Source: Lucinisca nassula (lineage: Eukaryota; Mollusca; Bivalvia; Lucinida; Lucinidae). From it: 64,000 nt of DNA. This document shows positions 36,259-47,955 of the stretch, piece after piece; position 1 is the stretch's first letter, and each line of letters begins with the position of its first letter. The notes under the pieces were generated by a model. That model was not told the DNA's origin. It saw only the letters and a list, made by a program, of their open reading frames with translations, and ran no database searches. Made by a program: the position numbers and the translations under genes. Location of the stretch: assembly GCA_963580285.1 (NCBI GenBank), contig OY757019.1, positions 66,889,076 to 66,953,075 of the forward strand. The letters are read 5' to 3'.

Positions 36259-37463
36259 AAAAAGCAAAGAAAATTTATCACAAGAATTTTTTGTAAACAT
36301 AAAAATCTGGGGTGGGGAAGGAACGGGCTGGCCCAGTTCTTCCCCAAACCCCAGTCTCCAAATCATATTTAGATTTGAGCTCCAAACATTTGTTACTTAT
36401 TATATCTTTTCAGTTTATACTATTTGTTGTCTTAAAAAGCAAATGAAATTTATCACCAAGATTTTTTGTAAACAGAAAAATCTGGGGTGGGGAAGAAACA
36501 GGCCGGCCCAGTTCTTCCCCACCCCCAGTCTTCAAATTCTATTTAGTTTTGAACGCCAAACATTTGTGGCTTATTATATCTGTTTAGTTAATACCAATTT
36601 ATGTCTTAAAAAGCAAAGAACATTTATCACAAGAATTTTTTGTAAACAGAAAAATCTAGGGTGGGGAAGGAACGGGCTGGCCCAGTTCTTCTCCACCCAC
36701 AGTCTCCAAATTCTACTTAGATTTGAGCTCCAAACATTTTTTGTTTATTATATCTTTTTAGTTGCTTATTGTACCCTTAAAAAGCAAAGGAAATTTATCA
36801 CCAGAATTTTTTGTAAACCAAAAAATCTGGGGTGGGGAAGAAACGGGCCGGCCCAGATATTCCCCACCCCCAGTCTCCAAATTCTACATAGATTTGAGCT
36901 CCAAACATTTGTTGCTTATTGTATCTTTTTAGTTTATACCATTTTTTTTGTCTTAAAAAGCAAAGGAAATTTATCACAAGAATTATTAGTAGACAGAAAT
37001 ACCTTGGGTGGAGAAGACCTGGGCCGGCCCAGTTCTTCCCCACTCCCTGTCTCCAAATTCTATTTAGATTTGAGTGCCAAACATTTGTGGCTTATTATAT
37101 CTGTTTAGGTAATACTAATTTATGTTTTAAAAAGGAAAGAAAATTTACCAAAGATGCTTGAATTAGGATACATATTTTATTGCATCTCCATAAATGGTGT
37201 AGCATAGAGCAAATTTTGTCATTCAAGCTAAAAGAACTCAGAACTTATTCAGAATGGTCTCTTTTCTCATTTATAACAAATTGTGAGCTGAAAATTACTC
37301 ATTGACTATGGTTCTGAAAAAAAACAACTAACTAGTCAGTTTCTTCTCCGGGGGAAGAACCAGGCCGGCCCAGTTCTTCCCCCAGGGACGAAACAGGCCG
37401 GCCCAGTTCTTCCTCGGGAAAGAACCGGGCCGGGGGAAGAAACTGACTGTTACACCGTAACTT

Positions 37464-37479
37464 TGTTCTGGTGAGCTAA
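37464..37479 (+). mobile_element. Remnant module tail
   Basis: TTCTGGTGAGCTAAAAAT directly beyond the end of G2 matches the E1-type tail, so G2 seems to have inserted into, or deleted, most of a module. Confidence 0.5.
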
Positions 37480-38165
37480 AAATGACTAAGTTCACGATGT
37501 GAAAAAAGTGACAAAAATTCATACGGGCATTAAGTCCAAACCACATGCACATCCTCATACCATGGCAGAAACACATACAAGGTTTCAAAATGATTGGTAC
37601 AAAACTGTAAGAGGAGTTGCGATGACAAGAAGTTTTTGTTTGTTTGATTTGAGGTTTAACGTCCCCATCAACACTGTAAAGGTCATTTTGGAGACATTGC
37701 TTCCAATTTTGTGGGACTTTTACCCAACATTGAGATGAAATGACATCTCAAGCCCTGTCGCTCCATGAAACCAATAGGGTTTATTAGCATGGACGGTCCC
37801 CCTCGCACCGCAGTTCCTGGACAGGCTTAGATCCTCTAAGCGGTTTACCAGTACTAGTGTGCGGGCCAGATTCAGCTCTGCGTGGAAGCATCATGCAGCC
37901 CATATATTTCTTCAAGCCCCTATGGGCGGGGGCCGAATGACAAAAAGTAACTACTGTATATCAATTGAAGGTTAAAAAAAGTTCACAATGTGGAAAAAGT
38001 GACAAAAAATTGATCTGAGAATTATGTCCAAGCCACATGCACATCCTCATACCATGGCAAAAACAAATGCAAAGTTTCAAAATGATAGGTATAAAACTGT
38101 ATGAGTTGCGAAGGCAAGACACCCAGTGTAAAATGTTGACAGGAAGATGGACAGACCATATCGAG
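37480..38165 (+). repeat. Z array with nested SINE
   Basis: Two diverged monomers of about 190 bp, each with GTGAAAAAAGTGACAAAAA or its equivalent, CCACATGCACATCCTCATAC and GTTTCAAAATGAT, are split by an S element. It ends with GACAGGAAGATGGACAGACC, like a pre-tail. Confidence 0.65.
37634..37936 (-). mobile_element. S-family SINE-like element, full length, in Z array
   Basis: About 303 bp between ATGACAAGAAGT (37622-37633) and ATGACAAAAAGT (37937-37948), a 12-bp target duplication with one mismatch. The TTTGTTTGTTTG end lies on the left, so the element reads on the minus strand with an (AAAC)n tail. Confidence 0.88.
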
Positions 38166-38350
38166 GGATATGGGGCTAAACGATTTATGGGCTAGAAATT
38201 ATCACGGATTTTGCCATAATTTTGTCCAAGATTATGTGCTTTTGTCTAAGATTATTTATTATTTTGTGTCTTACTTGTGTCCAACACTGTCCAACATGGA
38301 TTATGGGCTTAAGTCTAAATTTTAGGGGCTTTTTAGCCCTTAAAACATAA
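38166..38350. other. Unassigned spacer
   Basis: AT-rich sequence with GTCCAA repeats (TTTGTCCAAGATTATG, TGTCCAACACTGTCC). No gene or element end is recognised. Confidence 0.4.
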
Positions 38351-39528
38351 AACAAGAGGGCCCAATGGCCCTATATCGCTCACCCGTGCACCAAAAAATC
38401 ATTAGTGTAGGAGACCACTTGACATCCCTACATACTAAATAACTAAGCTCTGAGCCTTATGGTTTTGGAGAAGAAGATTTGTGATGTTTTTCCAGTATAA
38501 GTCTAAAGGAGCTAATGACCCCTTGGACATGGCCAATTTTGACCCAAAGGGCATGGTTGGCAGGATTTATGTTGGCGACCATTTTATGTTGCTTTATACT
38601 ACATATCTGAGGTCTGTACTTAATGGTTTCAGAGAAGAAGATTTTTGAAGCTTTTTTTTTTTACATTTAAGTTGATTGGCATTAAGGGGCCACAGGATTT
38701 GGTCAATTTGGAGCCCAAGGGCATGATTTATGTAGGCGACCACTTGCCGTTGCTACATGCTAAATATCTTAGCTCTGGGCCCTGTGGTTTCAGAGAAGAA
38801 GATTTTTGAAAATTTTCCCATTATGAGTCTTTGGGGGCTAAGGGACCCAAAGGGCATGACCCATTTGGACCCCAAGGGGCATGATTGGCAGGATTTATGT
38901 AGGTGACCACTTGCTGTTGCTATGTGCTATATTCTTAGCTCTGGGCCCTGTGGTTTCAGAGAAGAAGATTTTTGAAGCTTTTTTTCCATTATGAGTCTAT
39001 GGGAGCTAAGGGGCCCCCGGTCGTGGCCCATTTGTACCCCAGGGGCATGATTGGCAGGATTTATGTAGGTGACCGCTTGCCTTTTGCTACATGCTAATTA
39101 TCTAAGCTCTGGGCCCTGTGGTTTCAGAGAAGAAGATTTTTGAAGCTTTTTTCCATTATGAGTCTATGGGAGCTAAGGGGGTCCAAGGGTGTGGCCCATT
39201 TGTACCCCAGGCGCATGATTGCCAGGATTTATGTAGGTGACCACTTGTCATTGCCACATGCTAAATATCTAAGCTCTCAGCCCTGTGGTTTCAGAGAAGA
39301 AGATTTTTGAAGCTTGTTTCCAATATGGGTCTATGGGAGCTAAGGGGCACCGGGGTGTGGCCCATTTGGACCCCAGGGGCATGATTGGCAGGATTTATGA
39401 AGGTGAACACTTGCCATTGCTACATGCTAAATATCTAAGCTCTGGGCCCTGTGGTTTCAGAGAAGAAGATTTTTGAAGCTTTTTTCCATTTTGAGTCTAT
39501 AGGAGCTAAGGGGACCCGGTGTAACGGT
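38351..39528 (+). mobile_element. M12 array module, left part
   Basis: The head AACAAGAGGGCCCAATGGCC with GCTCACCCG is followed by M7-type monomers (GGGGCATGATTGGCAGGATT, TATGTAGGTGACCACTTGCC, GGTTTCAGAGAAGAAGATTT). It is cut at AGGGGACCC by foldback G3, and the same monomers resume at 44287. Confidence 0.75.
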
Positions 39529-41051
39529 CAGTTTCTTCTCCCGGCCCGGTTCTTCCCCGGGGAAGAACTGGGCCGGCCCGTTTCTTCAGTCAGTTTCTTC
39601 CCCACCTGGTCAGTTTCTCCCCCCCCCCCCCCCCCACTGAATTTTTTTTTAGAACCATAGTCAACGAATAATTTTCAGCTGACAATTTGTTATAAATGAG
39701 AAAAAGAGACCATTCTGAATAAGTTCTGAGTCCTTTTAGCTTGACTGACAAAATTTGCTCTCTGCTACACCATTCATGGAGTGCAATAAAATATGCATCC
39801 CAATTCAAGCATCTTTGATGAATTTTCTTGGCTTTTTAAGAATAAATTAGTATTAACTAAACAGATATAAGAAGTCACAAATGTTTGGAGCTCAAATCTA
39901 AATAGCATTTGGAGACTGGGGGTGGGGAAGAACTGGGCCGGCCCATTTCTTCCCCACCCCAGATTTTTCTGTTTACAGAAAATTCTTGTGATAAATTTTC
40001 TTTGCTTTCTAAGACATAAATTGGAATAAACTAAAAGATATTATAAACAAAAAATGTTTGGAGCTCAAATCTAAATAGAATTTAGAGACTGGGGGTGGGG
40101 AAGAACTGGGCCGGCCCGTTTCTTCCCCACCCCAGATTTTTATGTTTACGAAAATTCTTGTAATAAATTTTCTTTGCTTTTTAAGACATAAATTGGTATA
40201 AACTAAAAAGATATAATAAGCAACAAATATGTTTGGAGCTCAAATCTCAATTGAATTTAGAAACTGGGGGTGGGGAAGAACTGAGCCTGCCCGTTTCTTC
40301 CCACCCCCCGATTTTTCTGTTAACAAAAAATTCTTGTGATAAATTTTCTTCGCTTTTTAAGACAAAAATTGGAATAAACTAAAAAGATATAATAAACAAA
40401 AAATGTTTGGAGCTCAAATCTAAATAGAATTCGGAGATTGGGGGTGGGGAAGGACTGGGCCAGACTAGTTCTTCCCCACCACAGACAACTTAAACGTCAT
40501 AACTGATTTAATTGTATATCACTACACAAGGGTGGGGAAGAAACGGGTCGCCCCAGTTCCTCCCTGCCTCAGACATCCTCTGATATAACTGACATAACTG
40601 TACAACACTACCCAAGGGTGGGGAAGAAATGGGCAGGCCCAGTTCTTCCCAATCCCAGACACCTTCAATGTCATAATTGGCTTAACAGTACAATACTTAC
40701 CAAGGGTGGGAAAGAAACGGGCAGCCCAGTCCTTCCCACCCAAGACAACTTCAGCAATATAACTGAAATAACTGTACAACACTACCTAAGGGTGGGGGTA
40801 GAAATGGGTCGCCCCAGTTCTTCCCCACCCCAGACATCTTCAGCGATATAACTGAATTAACTGTACAACACTACCCAGGGGTGGGGAAGAAATGTGTCGG
40901 CCTAGTTCTTCGATATATATATCCCCACCAAGACATCTTCAACGTCATAATTGACTTAACAGTACAATACTTAACAAGGGTGGGAAAGAAAAGGGCGACC
41001 CAGTCCTTCCCAACCCAAGACATCTTCAGCAATAGAACTGAAATAACTGTA

Positions 41052-41909
41052 CAGTCAAACCTGTCTTGAGAGACCACCTTTGGGAAAAACAAAAAGTGGT
41101 CTCTTAAGACAGGTGGTCTCTTAAGGCAGGGAGGATAAATCAAGATGTTGTTTTTTTTTCTGTTTATTCAAAACACACACTATGCAATTTATGAGATCAT
41201 TATTGAAATATATGCATTTATCTACAGAAGTATGTTACTTCTAAAAGGTTATTTTAAGATGAATTAAAAAAAATGTAAATTAATTTAAATGTATGATAAT
41301 GAGAAAACTATGAATTCAAAAGATTTTTGAAAAAAAAAAAAGGTGTTTAAAAATGAAACAACTAAAATAGATTACACGAATATGTTCAAGTCGTGATAGT
41401 AGTTTGCCATGACGCTGATACAAGTCATGGTGGTAGTTTGCCGAGCCGCCGATTTTAGCCGCAATGATAGTTTGCTGAGACGGCCGTAGTTCGTTCAGTA
41501 CATTTTCGCGCTTATTCAAACGCTAAGTCTTGTCACGCATTATGACAAAACAATCCAATTAGCGTCAATGAGTGCATGTATCGATTATAATTGGCAAACA
41601 ATTAATTTTAATCCCCGCACTTGTCATAATCAGTGTCATAATTTCGGTTTCCAAAGACAACATGAAGAGAGGTAATTATTTGTACTGGCGCACCGGTTGA
41701 TCTTCAGGTGTCACAGTAAACTTATTTGGTCGCACAAGGCAGGGAAATTTTACAATTTGAACAAGTTTTAAGCGGTCGTTGGTCACGCTGGGCAGGTGGG
41801 CGCTCAGGACAGGTAATTTAACACTGAAAATCACTCGGGAGGATTGTATGACGGTCGTTCAAGACAGGAAATCGTTTAAGACAGGTGGTCGCACCCGCAG
41901 GTTCAACTG
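41052..41909. mobile_element. pogo/Tigger-like non-autonomous element (858 bp)
   Basis: The left end is CAGTCAAACCTGTCTTGAG and the right end, read inward, is CAGTTGAACCTGCGGGTG. TA is duplicated at 41050-41051 and 41910-41911. Excision restores the G centre sequence ACTGTACAAC. Several internal copies of GTGGTCTCTTAAGACAGG, or its inverse, lie near both ends. CAGT-beginning ends with TA targets suit the pogo/Tigger branch of Tc1/mariner. No transposase frame is present; the longest open frames are under 70 codons. Confidence 0.85.
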
Positions 41910-42392
41910 TACAACACCACCCAAGGGTGGGGAAGGAACAGGTCGGCCCAGTTCTTCCCCACCCCCGAGTCTCCGAATTCTATTGAAATTTACCGTTAAG
42001 TGCCAAACATTTGTTGCTTATTATATCTGTTTAGTTAATACAAATTTATGTCTTTAAAAGTGAAGAAAATTTATCACAAGAATTTTTAGTAAACAGAAAC
42101 ATCTGGGGTGGGGAAGAAACGGGCCGGCCCAGTTCTTCCCGACCCCCAGTCTCCAAATTCTATTTAGATTTGAGCTCCAAACATTCATTGCTTATTATAT
42201 CTGTTTAGTTTATACTAATTTATGTCTTAAAAAGCAAAGGAAATTTATCACCAGAATTATTAGTAAGCAGAAACATCTGGGGTGGGGAAGAACTGGGCCG
42301 GCCCAGTTCTTCTCCACCCTCACTTTCCAAATTATTTTTAGATTGGAGCACTAAAGAGTGGTTGCTTATTATATCTGTTGAGATAATACCAA

Positions 42393-43974
42393 CTAGAGCT
42401 GTCAGAGGATCTGACTATAGCCCCGCTTCAGCGCTGTCAGAGAAGAAAGTTATTTAAGCTGCAGAGAAAACAGTTATGAACAAGAAACAACTGTTGAAAA
42501 TTTTACATTATCTGGAAAAACTCTAAGAGTTGTGAGCCCTTGTCCCTCATTTCAATGAGCATGATACATTACCAGAATGTCCATGTTTATACTAAATTTC
42601 ATCTTCCATTTTTCAATGTTCAAAGGGTAATAACTCCTAAAGTAGGCAAATCAGAGTCAGGGTTCCTGCGCTCTGCACATTGTCTCATGGTGCTTTACAC
42701 TTGTATGAAGTGTCATGAAAATATCTCAAATGGTTTGTGAGTTATGGAGCCGACACAGTCAAAATTGCCTTTTTAAATGTTCAAAGGGCAATAACTCCTA
42801 AAGTAGGCAAACCAGAGTTATGGTTCCTGCACTCTGCACATCATCTCAAGGTGCTTTTCATTTATTTGAAGTTTCATGAAAATATCAGAAACGGTTATGG
42901 AGCGGACATAGTTAAAATTGCCATTTTTTAATATTCAAAAGCCTATAACTGAAAAAGTAGACAATCCAGAGTTTGGGTTCCTGCGCTCTGCACACGTAAT
43001 ATGGAGCTTTACATTTGTGTGAAGTTTCATAAAATTATCTCAAACGGTTTTTGAGTTATCGAGCAAAGACGGCTAAAATTGATATTTTTCAATATTCAAA
43101 GGGAAATAACTCAAAAATTAGGCAATCCAGAGTTATGGTTCCTGCACTCTGCACACCATCTCATGGTGTTTAATGTTTGTGTGAAGTTTCATGAAAATAT
43201 GTGAATGGGTTTTAAAGTTATGGAGCGGACATGAAAATTGTTAACAGACACAGACAGACACACAGACAGACACACAGAAAATACGAAAACCAGAGTTATG
43301 GTTCTTGCGCTCTGCACATTGTCTCATAGTGCTTAACATTTGTGTGAAGTTTCATGAAATTATCTCAAACGGTTTTCGAGTTATGAAGCGGACACTGTTA
43401 AAATTGCCATTTTTCAATGTTCAAAGGGCAATAACTCCAAAAATAAGAAATGCAGAGTTATGGTTCCTGCGCTCTGCACATCGTCTCATAGTGCTTAACA
43501 TTTGTGTGAAGTTTCCTAAAAATATCTCAAACGGTTTTCGAGTTATGAAGCGGACACAATTAAAATTGCCATTTTTCAATGTTCAAAGGGCAATAACTCC
43601 AAAAGTAGGCAATCCACAGTTATAATTCCTTCGCTCTGCACATTGTCTTATGGTGTTTAACATTTGTGTGAAGTTTCATGAAAATATGTTAAGCAGATAC
43701 AAAGTTATGGAGCCAACACAAATTAACGGAATCACGGAATTACGGAAAATGTTCAAAGGGCAATAACTCCAAAAGTAGGCAATCCACAGTTATAATTCCT
43801 TCGCTCTGCACATTGTCTTATGGTGTTTAACATTTGTGTGAAGTTTCATGAAAATATGTTAAGCAGATACAAAGTTATGGAGCCAACACAAATTAACGGA
43901 ATCACGGAATTACGGAATGACAGAAGGACATGGCAAATCCAATATAGCCCCACTTTTTCAAAGCGGGGCTATAA
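42393..43974 (+). mobile_element. N array module nested in G3
   Basis: The head hairpin GTCAGA/TCTGAC is followed by ACTATAGCCCCGCTT. Roughly 165-170-bp monomers follow (TCAAAGGGCAATAACTCC, AGAGTTATGGTTCCTGCG, CATTTGTGTGAAGTTTCATG, AAATATCTCAAACGGTTTT). The tail is ATATAGCCCCACTTT...AAAGCGGGGCTATAA, whose last arm is the reverse complement of the head motif. Flanks TAATACCAA and TTAATGGCATAAAAAGCC are two halves of a G right-arm unit. Confidence 0.85.
43581..43918 (+). repeat. Identical 170-bp tandem duplication in module N
   Basis: 43581-43748 and 43751-43918 read the same base for base, whereas neighbouring monomers differ at many positions. This marks a very recent unit duplication, or an assembly artefact. 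Confidence 0.85.
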
Positions 43975-44286
43975 TTAATGGCATAAAAAGCCAAGAAAAT
44001 TAATCATAGATACTGGACTTGGAATGAAAATTCCTTGGATCTCCATAATTGTATGGCATAGAGAAAATTTTGCTGTAAAGACTCAAAACTAATTCAGAAT
44101 GGTTTCTTTTCGAATTTTAACAATTTGTGAGGCATAAATTAATCATTCTCTATGGTTCTAAAAAAATTTCAGGTGGGGAAGAAACTGACTAGTCAGTTTC
44201 TTCCCGGGAAGAAACGGGCCGGCCCAGTTCTTCCCCGGGGAAGAAACTGACTGGAGGGAAGAACCGGCCTGTTGCCGGGCCGTAGC

Positions 44287-45400
44287 CCGTTTTGACCCCA
44301 GGCGCATGATTGACAGGAATTATGTAGGTGACCACTTGCCGTTGCTACCTGCTAAATATCTAAGCTCTGGGACCAGTGGTTTCAGAGAAGAAGATTTTTT
44401 AGGCTTTTTTGCATTATGAGTCTATGGGAGCAAAGGGACCCCGGGGCGTGGCCCATTTGGAACCTAAGGGCATGATTGGCAGGAATTATGTTGGTGACCA
44501 ATTGCCATTGCTACATGCTAAATATCTAAGCTCTGGGCCCTGTGGTTTCGAAGTAGAAGATTTTTGAAGCTTTTTTTTTCCATTATGAGTCTATGGGAGC
44601 TAAGGGGCCCTGGGGCATGACCCATTTGGACCCCAGGGGCATGATTGGCAGGATTTATGTAGGTGACCACTTGCCGTTGCTACATGCTAAATATCTAAGC
44701 TCTGGGCCCTGTGGTTTCAGAGAAGAAGCTTTTTGGAGCTTTTTTCCATCATGAGTCTATGGGAGGTAAGGGGCCCCAGGGCGTGAAACCCAGGGGCATG
44801 ATTGGCAGGAATTATGTAGGTGACCACTGGCCATTGCTACATGCTAAATATCTAAGCTCTTGGCCCTGTGGTTTCGGAGAAGAAGATTTTTGAAGATTTT
44901 TTCCATTATGAGTCTGTTGGAGTTAAGGGGCCCCTGGGTGTGGCCAATTTTGAGCCCAGGGGCATGATTGGCAGGAATTATGTAGGTGACCACTTGCCGT
45001 TGCTACCTGCTAATTATCTAAGCTCTGGGCCCTGTGGTTTCAGAGAAGAAGATTTTTGAAGCTTTTTTCCATTATGTGTCTATGGGAGATGGGAGCTAAG
45101 GAGCCCTGGGTGTGGCCAATTTGGACCCCAAGGGCATGATTGGCAGGAAATATGTAGGTGACCACTTGCCGTTGCTACATGCTAAATATCTAAGCTCTGG
45201 GTCCTGTGGTTTCAGAGAAGAAGATTTTTGAAGCTTTTTTCCATTATGAGTCTATGGGAGTTAAGGGGCCCCCGGGTGTGGCCAATTTTGACCCCAGGGG
45301 CATGATTGGCAGGATTTATGTAGGTGACCATTTGACATTGTTACAAGCTAAATATCTAAGCTCTGGGCCCAGTAGTTTCAGAAAAGAAGATATTTTAATT
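44287..45400 (+). mobile_element. M12 array module, right part
   Basis: M7-type monomers continue from 38351-39528 for about six and a half units after the G3 insertion. The module stops at ATATTTTAATTTTTTCCCAT without a tail, replaced by Q-type sequence. Confidence 0.72.
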
Positions 45401-46284
45401 TTTTCCCATTTTTTACCTTTAACCTCTATGTATGACCTTGACCTTTCAGGTACTAAACTGGGTCATGCGTACAACACATCATCTCATGGTGGTTAACATT
45501 TTTGCCAAGCAATTTCAAAATCCATCTAAAAATAAGAAAGTTATTGACCAAACATGAAAAAAAGCCCCTTTTTTACCTTTGACCTCTATGTTTGACCTTG
45601 ACATTTTAGGTACTAAACTGAATCATGCATGCAACACATCCTATCATGATAGTTAACTTCAAAATTCTTTCTTAAAGTAAGCAAGTTATGACAAAACCCG
45701 AAAAAGGCCCCTTTTTTACCTTTGACCTCTAAGTTTGACCTTGACCTTTGAGGTACCAACCTTGGTCATGCACCCAACACATCGTCTTATATTGGTTAAC
45801 ATTTCTGCCAAGTGATTTCAAAATCCATCTCAAAATAGGAAAGTTATTGACCAAACACGAAAAAAAGGCCCCTTTTTTGACCTTTGACCTCTAAGTATGA
45901 CCTTGACCTTTAAGGTACCGACCTGCCTCATGCGCACCACACATCGTCTTATGGTTGTTAATATTTCTGCCAAGTAATTTTAAAATCCATCTGAAAATAA
46001 GAAAGTTATTGACCGGACATGATTTGCCCATACATAAATACATACCGACAAACCTCCAAGGGAGATAATTCAAAAAGTATAAATGAGAGAGTTATAGTTC
46101 TTGCGCACTGCATGTCAACTAATGCTGATTAATATTTATATGAAGTTTCGTGAAGATAGCTCGAACTGTTTTCAAGTTATAGGGCGGACACGAATGTGTG
46201 ACAGACCGACAGACGGACAGACAGATGCCCGGGGGAAAAACAATATGTCTCTCAGAAAAAAAAAATTTCGGGGGGAGACATAAT
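45401..46284 (+). mobile_element. Q array module, second copy
   Basis: Four to five monomers of roughly 165 bp with TTTGACCTCTAAGTATGACC and TTGACCTTTAAGGTACC are followed by a segment with GGGAGATAATTCAAAAAGTA. A GACAGACGGACAGACAGATG run then leads into the tail hairpin TATGTCTCTC...GGAGACATAATT. No head is present; the copy starts inside the M12 array. Confidence 0.7.
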
Positions 46285-47955
46285 TCAAACTCATCTGAGG
46301 TTTTATGCTTGTTCTCATTTACTGAAAGTTTCAAAAAGATCAGATTAGAAACTGCTGAGAAAAGGTGGAGACACTATTTTTCACTAACATTTATGCTCAA
46401 GGGCACGTAATTCGAAAGCCTTTTTTCTCATGCGGCCGTAATTCGAACTAAACATAGACTGTAAGCTCCTTCTGGTTATCTGAAAGTTTGATGAAGGTCA
46501 GGTTAGAAATAGCCAAGCAAAGATGGAGACATCGTTTTCCCATTAAAAGTCTATGGGAAAATTTTTCACCCTCGAGGGGATGTAGCTGGAAATCCGGTGG
46601 TCAGAAAATCGAACTCATTAGAGATTTTATGCTTATCCTCATTTACCAAAAGTAACAAAAAGATCAGTTTAAAAACGGTTATGGAAAGCTTGATTCACCA
46701 TTTGCGCTTATATTTATGCTCAAGGGCAGGTTACTCAGAAATCATTTGACCTGCGTGGCCCAATTTCAAACTCAACATAGACTGTATGCCCCTCCTGGTT
46801 ATCTGCAAGTTTGATGAAGATCTGATTTGAAATGGTCTAGAAAAGCTGGAGGCATCATTTTCCCATTGTGAGAAAAGCTGGAGACACCATTTTTCACTTA
46901 CAGTTATGCTCAAGGGCAGGTAACTAAGAAGCTGTTTGTCCCGTGCAGCCCAAATTTGAACTCAACGTAGACTGTAAGCCCCTCCTGGTTATCTGCAAGT
47001 TTTATGAAGATCGGGTCAGAAATGGCTGGGAAAAAGTGGAGACGTCGTTTTCCCGCATTATAAGTAAATGGGAAAATTTTTTCACACTCAAGGGGATGTA
47101 ACTGAAAAAAACGCTCGTCAGATTCAAGCCAAATTCGAACTCGTCCAAGATTTTATGCTTGTTCTCGTTTATGAAAAGTTACAAAAAGATCAGATCATAA
47201 ACCGCTGAGAAAAGCTGGAGACACCATTTTTCGCTTATATTTATGCTCAAGGGCAGGTAACTCCAAAGCTGTTTGTCCCATGCATCCCAAATATGAACTC
47301 AACATAGACTGTAAGTAAGCCCCTCCTGGTTATCTGCAAGTTTGATGAAGATCAGGTGAGAAAAAGTGGAGACGTCATTTTCCCCATTATAAGTCTATGG
47401 GAAAATGTTTCACGCTCAAGGGGATGTAACTGGAAAACCGCTGGTCAGATTCAAATCAAATTCGAACTTGTCTGAGATTTTATGCTTGTCCTCGTTTATG
47501 AAAAGTTACAAAAAGATCAGAGGCCCCTGCCCATAGGGGCTTGAAGAAATATATGGGCTGCATGATGCTTCCACACAGAGCTGAATCCGACTGCACACAA
47601 GTACTGGTATACCGCTTAGATCAAAGCCTGCCCAGGAAAAGCGGTGCGAGTCTGACCGTCCATGCTTATAAACCCTATTGGTTTCATTGGGCGACAGGGC
47701 TTGAGATGTCATTTCATCTCAATGTCGGGTAAAGGTCCCACAAAATTGGAAGCTGTGAAAAGCTGGAGACACTTTTTTTCACTTATATTTATGCTCAAGG
47801 GCAGGTAACTCCAAAGCTGTTTGTCCCATGCAGCCCAAATTCGAACTCGACTTAGACTGTAAGCCCCTCCTGGTTATCTGCAAGTTTGATTAAGATCGGA
47901 TCAGAAATGGCCGAGAAAAGGTGGAAACATCAATTTCCCCATTGTAAGTCTATGG
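46285..47955 (+). repeat. R array, dimeric units
   Basis: Two roughly 165-bp monomer types alternate: one with GCTCAAGGGCAGGTAACTCC and GTTTGTCCCATGCAGCCC, the other with CTCAAGGGGATGTAACTG and AAATTCGAACTCGTC. The repeat unit is about 330 bp. It is split by an S element at 47522-47752. Neither head nor tail is visible. Confidence 0.72.
47522..47752 (+). mobile_element. S-family SINE-like element, missing its tail
   Basis: Starts GCCCCTGCCCATAGGGGC and runs to CCCACAAAATTGGAAGC, then stops before the GGACGTTAAAC end and (AAAC)n tail. Loss of the 3' rather than the 5' end is atypical for a SINE and may reflect later deletion. Confidence 0.75.

Larger units (their letters stand above)
33823..37463. 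mobile_element. G2 foldback element lacking its left arm
   Basis: It starts inside centre units (GACGTTGAAGGTGTCTGGGG), then has right-arm units (TAAAAAGCAAAGGAAATTTA, AACAGAAAAATCTGGGGTGG) to a terminal segment at 37326-37463. The terminal segment ends GAAACTGACTGTTACACCG, the reverse complement of the start of G3 (39525). It is interrupted by a MITE (34656-34860) and module P (34883-36258). The 221-codon open frame at 36443-37108 is read-through of right-arm units, not a gene. Confidence 0.72.
39529..44286. mobile_element. G3 foldback element inside M12
   Basis: The left terminus is CGGTGTAACGGTCAGTTTC, followed by GAAGAACTGGGCCGGCCCG. The left arm reaches about 40480, centre units (in the orientation opposite to G1) fill 40480-41050 and 41911-41940, and right-arm units fill 41941-42392 and 43975-44286. 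The outer arm ends GGTTCTAAAAAAATTTCAGG and AGAAACTGACTAGTCAGTTT. Both outer ends contain nested GGCCGGCC palindromes. It carries a pogo-type MITE and module N. A C18 run lies at 39619-39636. Confidence 0.75.

Noticed and set aside
36443..37108. 221-codon open frame on the plus strand
   Set aside because: It is read-through of G right-arm units whose length keeps the frame open. The peptide is a repeated translation of the same unit with no family resemblance.
39619..39636. C18 run as a biological feature
   Set aside because: A homopolymer of this length in a palindromic region may be a sequencing or assembly artefact; it is mentioned only within G3.
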